This document shows, piece after piece, positions 1 through 6,257 of a stretch of 8,552 nucleotides of DNA. Numbering within the stretch: the first letter of the stretch is position 1; each line of letters begins with the position of its first letter. The stretch comes from Rhizobium sp. (GTDB lineage Bacteria > Pseudomonadota > Alphaproteobacteria > Rhizobiales > Rhizobiaceae), in NCBI GenBank assembly GCA_003527225.1, contig DPXQ01000068.1, positions 7,561-16,112 on the forward strand, written 5' to 3'. A program made the translations under genes and the position numbers. The notes below the pieces were generated by a model that was given only the letters and a program-made list of their open reading frames with translations, was not told the origin of the DNA and made no database searches.

Positions 1-1
1 T

Positions 2-181
2 TCCCGCGCCATGAAGACCGCCGCCAAGCTGCGCTACGGCTGCACCTGGATCAACACCCACTTCATGCTGTGCAACGAGATGCCCCATGGCGGCCTGAAG
101 CAGTCCGGCTACGGCAAGGACATGTCGGTCTATGCGCTCGAGGACTACACCGCCGTCCGCCACGTGATGATCGCGCATTGA
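2..181 (+). CDS. patD: gamma-aminobutyraldehyde dehydrogenase, C-terminal end (partial)
   Basis: Only the last 59 codons and the TGA stop are in the window; the 5' part is cut off by the window edge, so this is not a broken gene. The reading frame beginning at base 2 gives the end of an NAD-dependent aldehyde dehydrogenase. The segments YGCTWINTHFML, EMPHGGLKQSGYGKDMS and LEDYTAVRHVMI closely match the C-terminus of PatD/YdcW as I remember it. Those enzymes oxidise 4-aminobutyraldehyde, made from putrescine, to GABA in the cytoplasm. The catalytic Cys and Glu lie upstream and cannot be checked. The GG-KxSG-G pattern is general for the superfamily, so betaine-aldehyde or another amino-aldehyde dehydrogenase remains possible, but the NTHFM and YGKDMS stretches favour PatD. 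The neighbouring arginine deiminase genes also handle arginine-derived amines, a loose functional fit. Confidence 0.8.
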   Translation, partial: SRAMKTAAKLRYGCTWINTHFMLCNEMPHGGLKQSGYGKDMSVYALEDYTAVRHVMIAH

Positions 182-206
182 GAAACATTGACGGCTATGG
201 ATGGAA

Positions 207-229
207 CCGGCGTGGCCCGGCCACGCCGG
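207..229 (+). terminator. Strong GC-rich hairpin after patD, probable terminator
   Basis: A perfect 10-bp inverted repeat (CCGGCGTGGC / GCCACGCCGG) with a 3-base loop begins 26 bases after the patD stop. No T-run follows, so it is not a textbook intrinsic terminator. It could instead be an RNA 3' end stabiliser, or act with Rho. A second small stem (AGGCT/AGCCT, 241-255) follows. Confidence 0.5.
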
Positions 230-559
230 CATGGCGGAACAGGCTCTTCCAGCCTCGGTGAGAGAAGATTGGAGATGAATGGCCGTGGCCACATCGTTTA
301 TGTTGCGGTCACGGTGATGGAATCAATCAAAGCTATTGAGTTCGGTTGGGTTTGAATTACCGCGGGATCGTGTCCAGCCCTATGTCGGATGGTGTTGCTG
401 TTCGGGTGGGTGACTGTGTCTGACCTAACGGGATCGCTGACACAATCTGTCATAAGCGAAGACAACTAGTGACGCCCCGCTGATCGGTTGACGTACGATG
501 CGCACGGCGCGTGCCGAGGCTCCATTTGGCGACGGTTTTGGCAATGTGCTGCCCTTTCT
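230..559. other. Spacer without a recognisable gene
   Basis: Apart from the small stem at 241-255, I see no gene, RNA gene or repeat between the patD hairpin and the FNR-like box. An open frame from ATG 488 simply runs into the universal stress protein and has no ribosome binding site. Promoter elements for the downstream gene begin at 560. Confidence 0.5.
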
Positions 560-573
560 TTGATTGGTCTCAA
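560..573 (+). promoter_or_regulatory. FNR/FixK-type box upstream of the universal stress gene
   Basis: TTGAT-TGGT-CTCAA matches the FNR/Anr/FixK consensus TTGAT-N4-ATCAA at 9 of 10 specified positions, with the correct 4-base centre. A good -10 candidate, TAAAAT, lies at 604-609. With that -10 the box centre would be near -49 rather than the classical -41.5, so either the start site or the mode of activation differs. The ribosome binding site and ATG of the stress gene follow at 619-631. Universal stress proteins are common members of FNR and FixK regulons, which supports the call. Confidence 0.55.
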
Positions 574-628
574 GGCGGGATGGTTCCGAACGGTCAAGTG
601 CGCTAAAATACCAAAAAAGGGGACGAAA

Positions 629-1465
629 ATGCGCTGGAAAACGATTCTTTGCCCGATCAGCTCCGAGACGGCCGACCGATTCGTGCGGCAGACCGCAGAG
701 TTGGCATATGAAGCGGATGCACATCTCAGCCTGCTTGTGACCGTTCTGGCCGCGCCGCCCGCTATAGGCAAATACGCTGCCCTGATCTCCGATGCCTGGC
801 TTGAAGAACGTGAACGCGATAATGCACTTCTCCTGGAGAAGGTCGCGGCGGTGAACTCGGCCTTGGCGAACACGAGCGCATCGGTGGACGTCGATCGCCT
901 GTATTGCGACACGTCCGCAGCCGCTTCGGAGATCGGCATGCGGGCTCTCTACGCCGACCTCGTGCTCGTTGCCGATGAAGGAAGGGTGAGCAAGGCTCTT
1001 CGGCGGGCGGCGGTCGACGGTGCACTTTTCCACGCAGGCCGACCCGCCCTTCTCGCGGTTGCTGACCAAGAACTGTCGCTGACACCTGGCAAGGTCGCGC
1101 TCGCCTGGGACGCTAGCCCCGATGCCGCCGCGGCTGCGCGGGAGGCGATCACATTGATGAAGAGCGCAAGAGATGTCCATGTGCTCATGGTCGATCCGGC
1201 GGATGGCGGCCGGGATCAGGACGAAGCGCCCGGAGCCGACATTGCCACTTATCTTGCCCGGTACGGGATCCAGGTCACGATTGACCAGTTGGAGGGCGGC
1301 GGGCGACCGGTCGCCGACGTGCTTCGCCAACGCGCGGCCGAACTCTCCGCCGATCTGCTCGTCATGGGCGCTTATGGTCATCCCCGTGTGATGGAAAGGG
1401 TATTCGGTGGTGTTACGCAGTCGATGATCGAGGTGGCACGGATCCCCGTTCTGCTCGCTCGCTGA
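629..1465 (+). CDS. Universal stress protein, tandem UspA domains
   Basis: A 278-residue cytoplasmic protein with two Usp-fold halves. The first runs from residue 1 to about 148 and opens with the typical strand WKTILCPIS. The second starts near residue 153 (KVALAWDAS) and ends with the nucleotide-binding loop G247-AY-G250, nine residues, then G260-GVT, close to the family's G-2x-G-9x-G-(S/T) motif. The first half lacks a clear copy of this loop and is probably degenerate. Usp proteins bind ATP or act as stress-time regulators; the partner is unknown. I chose ATG 629 because AAGGGGAC sits just upstream and the protein then begins where Usp proteins normally begin. An in-frame ATG at 488 would run through the FNR/FixK-like box and has no ribosome binding site. 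The gene appears monocistronic and is likely induced at low oxygen (inference from the box at 560-573). Confidence 0.87.
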   Translation: MRWKTILCPISSETADRFVRQTAELAYEADAHLSLLVTVLAAPPAIGKYAALISDAWLEERERDNALLLEKVAAVNSALANTSASVDVDRLYCDTSAAASEIGMRALYADLVLVADEGRVSKALRRAAVDGALFHAGRPALLAVADQELSLTPGKVALAWDASPDAAAAAREAITLMKSARDVHVLMVDPADGGRDQDEAPGADIATYLARYGIQVTIDQLEGGGRPVADVLRQRAAELSADLLVMGAYGHPRVMERVFGGVTQSMIEVARIPVLLAR

Positions 1466-2079
1466 CCCGGGGGGCGATTTCACGCTCAGAGCGCCTGGAT
1501 ACCGAATCCTTCCGCGTCAAGTGAACATCGCATCAGCGTGGTGGGCTCACAGACCGGGTGGTCCGCCGTTTGCACGGCTTTGTTCGCAAGTTGGTGCCGA
1601 GCCGTGCCACATGTTGGAAGAACATGTCGCGGAATAGGGCGCAGGGTTGGACAGTAAGCAGGTAAATGCCAGAAGCTGGTCGAAGGTATCGGTGTAGCTT
1701 TTGTTTGTGCCGATAGCCGTAGCGGACGCAGAACGTGCAGATCTCTACCTGCATACGTGGACCCGCTTGCGCTTCGGGGTAGGCCTCAGAGTTTCGGTCG
1801 ATGGCATGCTGAGCATTTTTTCGTCGAGCGTCTGGTCCACGACCATTTTCGATCTTTCGGCGTGGAAAAGTGGGGGCTGACTCAACTGCATTGTTGTTGC
1901 GGGCGAGGCTTCTTCGCGGTTACTTCAGTACCCGACATAAGGTCTCTCAGGGTCTCTCCTTTGATCGTTGCCAGTTGGTGCTCATGGCTGATGCTGATGC
2001 ACAGGTGACTGAGAACTGTTGTCTTAGCTCCGGCCACAGATGGGCTCCTTCTGGTTTCTGCACGCTTTTTGCACAACCT
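1466..2079. other. Long spacer, no confident gene; possible decayed sequence
   Basis: About 610 bases with only short open frames on both strands, none with a convincing ribosome binding site or recognisable fold. On the minus strand a frame near 1670-1720 reads SYTDTFDQLLAF, which resembles the SYRDTFxLLLxF stretch at the N-terminus of some tyrosine recombinases, but it is interrupted by a stop at 1745-1747 and the similarity ends after about 12 residues. A short direct repeat of GGTCTCTC occurs at 1942 and 1952. The base composition is less GC-rich than the flanking genes. It may be a degraded mobile-element remnant, but I cannot prove it. Confidence 0.35.
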
Positions 2080-2093
2080 TTGAGGCAGATCAA
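2080..2093 (+). promoter_or_regulatory. FNR/FixK-type box of the E1-lipoyl operon
   Basis: TTGAG-GCAG-ATCAA matches TTGAT-N4-ATCAA at 9 of 10 positions, with one perfect half-site. A -10-like TACATT lies at 2114-2119, predicting a start near 2126-2128. That puts the box centre (2086.5) at about -40 to -41.5, the standard class II position for FNR and FixK activators. The untranslated leader to the ATG at 2244 would be about 117 bases. This fits low-oxygen activation of the whole four-gene operon. Confidence 0.6.
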
Positions 2094-2113
2094 AGCTCAG
2101 AAAAACAGAACCG

Positions 2114-2119
2114 TACATT
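2114..2119 (+). promoter_or_regulatory. Probable -10 element of the E1-lipoyl operon
   Basis: TACATT keeps the important first, second and last bases of TATAAT. Its centre is 30 bases from the centre of the FNR/FixK-like box, close to the spacing of activator-dependent class II promoters. No good -35 hexamer is seen, as expected when an activator occupies that place. Confidence 0.4.
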
Positions 2120-2243
2120 AAGTAAAACTAGCGGCTCTTGATGGAATGAACTGGTTGACCGCCGATCTGGCGGAGAGGCAAGTTCGCGGGCCCATCCGGG
2201 TAAAGGGTTGTCCACCAGATCAACAAATCGAGGGAGGTCTGAA

Positions 2244-3224
2244 ATGCCGACGAAATCCCAGCTTCTATGGATGTACGAGGTCATGGAAAAGGCCCGGTAC
2301 TATGAAGACACTATGGCTGCCGCCTACATGGAAGGAAAATCCCCGAAATTCGATATAGGCGCAGGTCCATTGCCGGGTGAAATGCATCTCGCGGCTGGCC
2401 AGGAGCCGTGCGCAGCTGCGGTCTGTGTCCATTTGCGTGCCGACGATACAGTGACGGCAACCCATCGGCCCCATCATGCTGCCATTGCCAAGGGAGTCGA
2501 TCTCAAGAAGATGACGGCTGAGATCTTCGGTAAGGCATCCGGGCTCGGCGGCGGCCGCGGCGGCCACATGCATCTTCTCGATTCCGCTGTCAACTTTGTC
2601 TGCAGCGGCATCATCGCCGAGGGAGCGGGGCCAGCAGTTGGCGCAGCGCTGGCTGCCAAGCTGAAGGGAAGCGATGCCATCGCGGTATCCTATGTCGGAG
2701 ACGGAGCCGCCAACCAAGGGGGGTTTCATGAATCGCTCAATCTTGCTGCCCTATGGAAACTACCGGTCGTCTTCGTGATCGAGGACAATGGATGGGGAAT
2801 TTCCGTTCCGAAATCCGCCTCTACTGCCGTTGCGGACAACAGCGGGAGGGCTGCGGCGTACGGCATTCCCGGCTTCTACGTCGTCGACAACGACACGCTG
2901 ATGCTGTTCGACGTGGCGGAGCAGGCCGTCAATCGCGCCAGGAGGGGGGATGGCCCGACGCTGATCGAAGTGGAGACCTACCGCTATTACGGTCATTTCC
3001 AGGGCGACCCGGAGCTCTATCGCCCGAAGGGCGAGGTAGCTGCACTGAAAGCTAAGGATCCGATTGCACGACTTCGCCGGCAGATCATCGGACAGGGTGT
3101 GACCGAGGAGGAAGCCAACGAGGCCGCGAGCAAGGCAAAAAGGGAAGTCGATGAGGCCTTCACCTTTGCCCGAGCCGCAGCCTATCCGGCCCCGAGCGAC
3201 GCCCTGACCCAGGTCTTTGCCTGA
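2244..3224 (+). CDS. Thiamine-diphosphate dehydrogenase E1 component, alpha subunit (acetoin/2-oxoacid type)
   Basis: A 326-residue protein of normal family length. The E1-alpha of 2-oxoacid and acetoin dehydrogenases binds thiamine diphosphate and Mg, and with E1-beta forms an alpha2-beta2 enzyme that decarboxylates or cleaves its substrate and passes the acyl group to a lipoyl arm. The cofactor motif is clear: GDG at 152-154, then N157 and ending in EDNGWG at 180-185. THR-HH at 74-79, GKGSG-like GLGGGRGGHMH at 100-110 and GHFQGDPELYR at 250-260 resemble the acetoin dehydrogenase subunit AcoA more than pyruvate dehydrogenase. The start is ATG 2244, with GGGAGG just upstream; an ATG at 2208 lacks such a site. 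It is first of four tightly spaced genes. The natural substrate (acetoin, pyruvate or another 2-oxoacid) cannot be read from sequence, so I give no gene symbol. Confidence 0.9.
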   Translation: MPTKSQLLWMYEVMEKARYYEDTMAAAYMEGKSPKFDIGAGPLPGEMHLAAGQEPCAAAVCVHLRADDTVTATHRPHHAAIAKGVDLKKMTAEIFGKASGLGGGRGGHMHLLDSAVNFVCSGIIAEGAGPAVGAALAAKLKGSDAIAVSYVGDGAANQGGFHESLNLAALWKLPVVFVIEDNGWGISVPKSASTAVADNSGRAAAYGIPGFYVVDNDTLMLFDVAEQAVNRARRGDGPTLIEVETYRYYGHFQGDPELYRPKGEVAALKAKDPIARLRRQIIGQGVTEEEANEAASKAKREVDEAFTFARAAAYPAPSDALTQVFA

Positions 3225-3252
3225 CCGGCCATTCCCTTCCAAGGAGGAAACT

Positions 3253-4272
3253 ATGTCTAGTAATCGCATTATGACCGTTTCCCGGGCGATTTCCGAAGCG
3301 ATAGCACAGGAGATGCGCGCCGATCCCACAGTCTTCGTCATGGGTGAGGATATTGGCACCTATGGCGGTATTTTCGGTGCCACGACTGGCCTTCTGACCG
3401 AGTTCGGTAAGGAGCGCGTCCGCGACACGCCGATTTCGGAAACCGCCTTCATCGGCGCTGGCGTCGGTGCCGCCATGGCGGGCATGCGACCGATCGTCGA
3501 ATTGATGTTCGTCGATTTTTTCGGCGTCTGCATGGACGCGATCTATAATCTTGCTGCCAAGAATATTTATTTTTCCGGCGGTAACTGCAAAGTGCCTATG
3601 GTCATCATGACCGCGACGGGCGGCGGATATTCCGATGCTGGCCAGCATTCGCAAACCCTGCACGCGACCTTCGCCCACTTGCCTGGCCTAAAAGTGGTAG
3701 CGCCGTCCAACGCCTACGACGCCAAGGGGCTGATGATCTCGGCCATCCGCGACGACAGCCCTGTGATGTTCATGTTCCATAAGGGGCTGCAGGGGTTGGC
3801 CTGGATGGCCTCGCCCGAAGGGGCCGCTTCCGAACTGCCGGAGGAGGCATACGCCATTCCATTCGGCGAAGCCAAGGTGGTGCGGCCGGGCAAGGACGTC
3901 ACGATCGTCAGCCTCAGCATGATGGTGCACAGGTCGCTCGATGCTGCGGGGGAACTGGCGACGCAGGGCATAGAGGCGGAGGTAATCGACCTTCGCACCT
4001 TGGTGCCGCTCGACCGCAACAAGGTGATCGAATCGGTCCGCAAGACCGGCCGGCTTGTCGTTGTCGATGAGGACTACAAGAGTTTCGGCCTCACGGGCGA
4101 AATCATCGCCATCGTCGCCGAGGAGGATCCCAGGCTTTTGAAGGCGGCACCCCAGCGCCTGGCGGTTCCCGATGTGCCAATCCCCTACAGCAGGCCGATG
4201 GAACAATACGTCCTGCCATCCGCTGACAAGATCGTCGCAGCCGTGCTGAAAACGATGACGAAGGGGGACTGA
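3253..4272 (+). CDS. Thiamine-diphosphate dehydrogenase E1 component, beta subunit
   Basis: A 339-residue transketolase-like beta subunit of usual length, partner of the alpha subunit encoded 28 bases upstream. Visible landmarks are GEDIG at 31-35, DTPISETAFIGAGVGAAMAG at 58-77 with the conserved Glu at residue 63 that activates thiamine diphosphate, QHSQ at 131-134 with the active-site His, and DLRTLVPLD at 247-255 from the C-terminal domain. The protein is complete and the key residues are present, so an active E1 heterotetramer is expected. The start at ATG 3253 has an excellent AAGGAGG site; an in-frame ATG at 3217 would overlap the alpha gene and lacks one. It is closest in feel to AcoB and PdhB-type subunits. 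Which substrate it uses is not settled by the sequence. Confidence 0.9.
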   Translation: MSSNRIMTVSRAISEAIAQEMRADPTVFVMGEDIGTYGGIFGATTGLLTEFGKERVRDTPISETAFIGAGVGAAMAGMRPIVELMFVDFFGVCMDAIYNLAAKNIYFSGGNCKVPMVIMTATGGGYSDAGQHSQTLHATFAHLPGLKVVAPSNAYDAKGLMISAIRDDSPVMFMFHKGLQGLAWMASPEGAASELPEEAYAIPFGEAKVVRPGKDVTIVSLSMMVHRSLDAAGELATQGIEAEVIDLRTLVPLDRNKVIESVRKTGRLVVVDEDYKSFGLTGEIIAIVAEEDPRLLKAAPQRLAVPDVPIPYSRPMEQYVLPSADKIVAAVLKTMTKGD

Positions 4273-4273
4273 T

Positions 4274-4516
4274 TTGGCCGACATCAGGATCGCATCCGAC
4301 CTATGGGATGCCAGCGTCATTCCCGAAGGCATCATCGCAAATTGGTTCTATGATGATGGCAGCACCGTCGCGGCGGGCGTGACGATCGCCGAGTTGATGG
4401 TGGAAAAAACTACTTTCGACATTGCGGCGCCATCGGCTGGCATCCTGCACATCGCCGTCCCCAAGGACGGCGTCGTGAAGCCGGGAACGGTGGTCGGGAC
4501 CATCGATGCGGCCTGA
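4274..4516 (+). CDS. Free-standing lipoyl-domain protein (E2-type lipoyl carrier)
   Basis: An 80-residue protein that is one lipoyl domain and nothing else. The lysine to be lipoylated is K45 in the hairpin turn MVEKTTFDI. The flanking pattern, GSTVAAGVTIAELM before it and AAPSAGILHIAVPKDGVVKPGTVVGTI after it, is that of the E2 lipoyl domains of acetoin and pyruvate dehydrogenases, not the longer GcvH protein. The peripheral-subunit-binding and acyltransferase domains that normally follow are absent, and the gene ends cleanly with TGA. The start is TTG at 4274, one base after the E1-beta stop, with AAGGGGGA about eight bases upstream; the only in-frame ATG comes after most of the fold. It should carry the acyl group or reducing equivalents formed by the E1 encoded just upstream. 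A biotin-carrier role is less likely because the target motif is EKT rather than MKM. Confidence 0.87.
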   Translation: MADIRIASDLWDASVIPEGIIANWFYDDGSTVAAGVTIAELMVEKTTFDIAAPSAGILHIAVPKDGVVKPGTVVGTIDAA

Positions 4517-5207
4517 TCTTCTCGCCCGGTGCCTGGCGACGGCCATTGCCACCGCTGCCAAGGTTGACGGCCTCACCGTCGATCCGGGCGTGGATGGCTT
4601 CACGACGGCGGCGGAGGGGCTTGAAAGGCAGGAACGGCTTTGCGACGAGATCGATGACGGCTGCCGTTTGCGCATCCTCTTTTGGCAAGCGCCGCAGACT
4701 CTCACCGTCGGACGCGCGGACACGCACCTGCCTACTTTCGATGCAGCAGCGCAACGACTGGCGGCGGAAAACTGGCCGGTTGTTGTCCGTCGCAGCGGCG
4801 GAACTGCTTGTCCGGTTTCGCTGGGTACGTTTCAGATTGCCCTTGCCCGCACTGCGGGAGCCGACTTCGCTATCGATGCTGCCTACCGCGAACTCTCGGC
4901 GATGATTGGGGATGCGTTGGCCTCGATCGGTCTCGTGGCGACGATCGGCGAAGTGGACGAAGCTTTCTGCCCCGGCCGCTTCGATATTCAAATCAACGGC
5001 CGTAAGCTTGTGGGAGTTTCACAGCATTGGTGCGAGAGAAACGGTCACAGGGTGGTAACAACTGCGGCATCGTTCGTCCTGGCGGAGGATCTATCGGAAC
5101 TCACGCGGATCGTGAATCTCTTCTATGAAAGCGCTGGGGGTGCAAAACGGTGCCGGGATGATGCCATCAACAGTCTGGACCTAGCGCTCCGGGGCTTTGG
5201 ATCATAA
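4506..5207 (+). CDS. Lipoate-protein ligase family protein (LplA-like)
   Basis: A 233-residue protein of the biotin/lipoate ligase fold. It attaches lipoate, through lipoyl-AMP, to a target lysine; the obvious target is the lipoyl protein whose gene it overlaps by 11 bases (4506-4516). Family landmarks are TVGRAD at 67-72, RRSGGTACPVSLGTFQIAL at 95-113 (LplA has RRSSGGGAVFHDLG), and GRFDIQINGRKLVGVSQ at 157-173 with the expected catalytic lysine K167. The small C-terminal accessory domain of E. coli LplA is absent, as in many catalytic-domain-only ligases. The GG-TACP sequence in place of GGGAVxHD marks a divergent subgroup. Octanoyltransferase or amidotransferase (LipM/LipL-like) activity is an alternative. 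The start ATG 4506 has GGGA nearby and gives translational coupling to the carrier gene. It is the last gene before a convergent neighbour. Confidence 0.85.
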   Translation: MRPDLLARCLATAIATAAKVDGLTVDPGVDGFTTAAEGLERQERLCDEIDDGCRLRILFWQAPQTLTVGRADTHLPTFDAAAQRLAAENWPVVVRRSGGTACPVSLGTFQIALARTAGADFAIDAAYRELSAMIGDALASIGLVATIGEVDEAFCPGRFDIQINGRKLVGVSQHWCERNGHRVVTTAASFVLAEDLSELTRIVNLFYESAGGAKRCRDDAINSLDLALRGFGS

Positions 5208-5335
5208 CCGAATGTATCTTGTCACAGAGCCGATTGAATAGGATAGGCGCAGCTGATTTGCTCGGCCGACAACGTGTCAAACGCCGACTGCCCGCAGTTA
5301 CCGTTTCAAGCCACCGGGCTCCGGGTGCCACGGGA

Positions 5336-6256
5336 TCAATGTGACCCCATGGCCTTTGCGATCCGGGTGCCGGCACGACCTTCGAGAATAGCGATGGCAT
5401 CCTCCAGTCGACCGATCCCGGTGAAGCCACCTGTCTCGGCAAAATCAGCGCCGGCAACAACCTTCGGTCCCATCGATCCCGCGGGCGCACCAAGCGCGCG
5501 GGCTTCTTCCGGTGCCAGCACTGGAATCGGCGCTGCCCCGTCACTGCCAAAGTCGCGATAGACCGTGTCGACATCAGTTAGCAATAGTAGTGCATCGGCG
5601 CCGAGCTGGCGCGCCAGAAGAGCGCTGGCAGCGTCCTTGTCGATCACCGCTTCGATGCCGATCAGGCTGCCGTCGTCGCGCCGCACCACCGGGATGCCGC
5701 CGCCGCCGGTGCAGACGACGATGACGCCGTGGTCCAGCAGAAGCCCGATGATCCTAAAGTCGGGGATCTCGACGGGCTTGGGCGAAGCCACGACCCGGCG
5801 CCATTTGTCGCCATCGGCAGCGATGGTCCATCCCGCCGCCTTGGCTCGCGCCTCCGCTTCGGCCCGATCATAGACCGGTCCGACGAACTTGCTCGGCTTT
5901 TCGAAGGCGGGGTCGCGCCCATCCACGACGACCTGGGTCAGCAGGGTTGCGACGGGCTGGGCGTGATCCAGCGCATTCTCGAGCTCCTGTTCGATCATGT
6001 AGCCAATCATGCCCTCGGTTTCCGCGCCGAGAACGTCGAGCGGATAGGCCTCGTCGGGCTTGTAGGCCGCGCCCTGCAGCGCCAGGAGACCGACCTGGGG
6101 ACCATTGCCATGGGTGACGACCAGACGATGGCCTGCGCGAACCACCGCGGCTAGTGATCGGGCTGCCACCCGCACGTTCTCTCGCTGCGTCTCGGCCGTA
6201 AGCGGTTCGCCCCGTTTCAACAGGGCATTGCCGCCCAGCGCCGCGACCACCAGCAT
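5336..6256 (-). CDS. arcC: Carbamate kinase
   Basis: A 306-residue cytoplasmic enzyme that transfers phosphate from carbamoyl phosphate to ADP, giving ATP, CO2 and ammonia: the energy-yielding last step of the arginine deiminase pathway. The amino-acid-kinase fold is clear: VVAALGGNALLKRG at the start, VVTHGNGPQVGLL, VCTGGGGIPVV, a DKD-A-A-LA segment, LLLTDVDTVYRDFG, and the closing GSMGPKV segment. The length is normal and no key segment is missing. I prefer the start at 6256 because GGGAG lies just upstream and the protein then begins at the first strand; an ATG at 6280 would overlap arcB. Only one base separates it from the arcB stop, so the two are translated together. It ends 128 bases from the convergent ligase gene. 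Confidence 0.95.
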   Translation of the reverse strand: MLVVAALGGNALLKRGEPLTAETQRENVRVAARSLAAVVRAGHRLVVTHGNGPQVGLLALQGAAYKPDEAYPLDVLGAETEGMIGYMIEQELENALDHAQPVATLLTQVVVDGRDPAFEKPSKFVGPVYDRAEAEARAKAAGWTIAADGDKWRRVVASPKPVEIPDFRIIGLLLDHGVIVVCTGGGGIPVVRRDDGSLIGIEAVIDKDAASALLARQLGADALLLLTDVDTVYRDFGSDGAAPIPVLAPEEARALGAPAGSMGPKVVAGADFAETGGFTGIGRLEDAIAILEGRAGTRIAKAMGSH

Positions 6257-6257
6257 C

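Noticed and set aside
306..330. ATCAATCAA stretch as a third FNR/FixK box.
   Set aside because: With the required 4-base centre the left half-site matches TTGAT poorly in both possible registers.
488..628. N-terminal extension of the universal stress protein from ATG 488.
   Set aside because: It would add 47 unrelated residues, run through the FNR/FixK-like box and -10, and has no ribosome binding site, whereas ATG 629 has a good one.
425..1483. Open frame of 352 codons on the minus strand opposite the universal stress gene.
   Set aside because: It is a complement shadow of a clear Usp protein. Its translation has no family features.
1745..1891. 48-codon open frame on the minus strand in the long spacer.
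   Set aside because: It has no ribosome binding site and resembles no protein I know; random frames of this length are expected.
1757..2008. 83-codon plus-strand frame rich in Cys, Trp and His in the spacer.
   Set aside because: It has no ribosome binding site, no recognisable motif, and an overlapping frame of equal length; most likely chance.
2244..4272. Assignment of the two E1 genes as the housekeeping pyruvate dehydrogenase pdhAB.
   Set aside because: In alphaproteobacteria that operon usually continues with the E2 core gene, and E1-beta often has its own lipoyl domain. Here E1-beta has none and no E2 follows. The GHFQGD region is more like acetoin dehydrogenase.
5208..5335. Intrinsic terminator between the convergent ligase and carbamate kinase genes.
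   Set aside because: Only short imperfect stems (for example around 5311-5330) are present and no T-run follows on either strand; I cannot support a terminator call.
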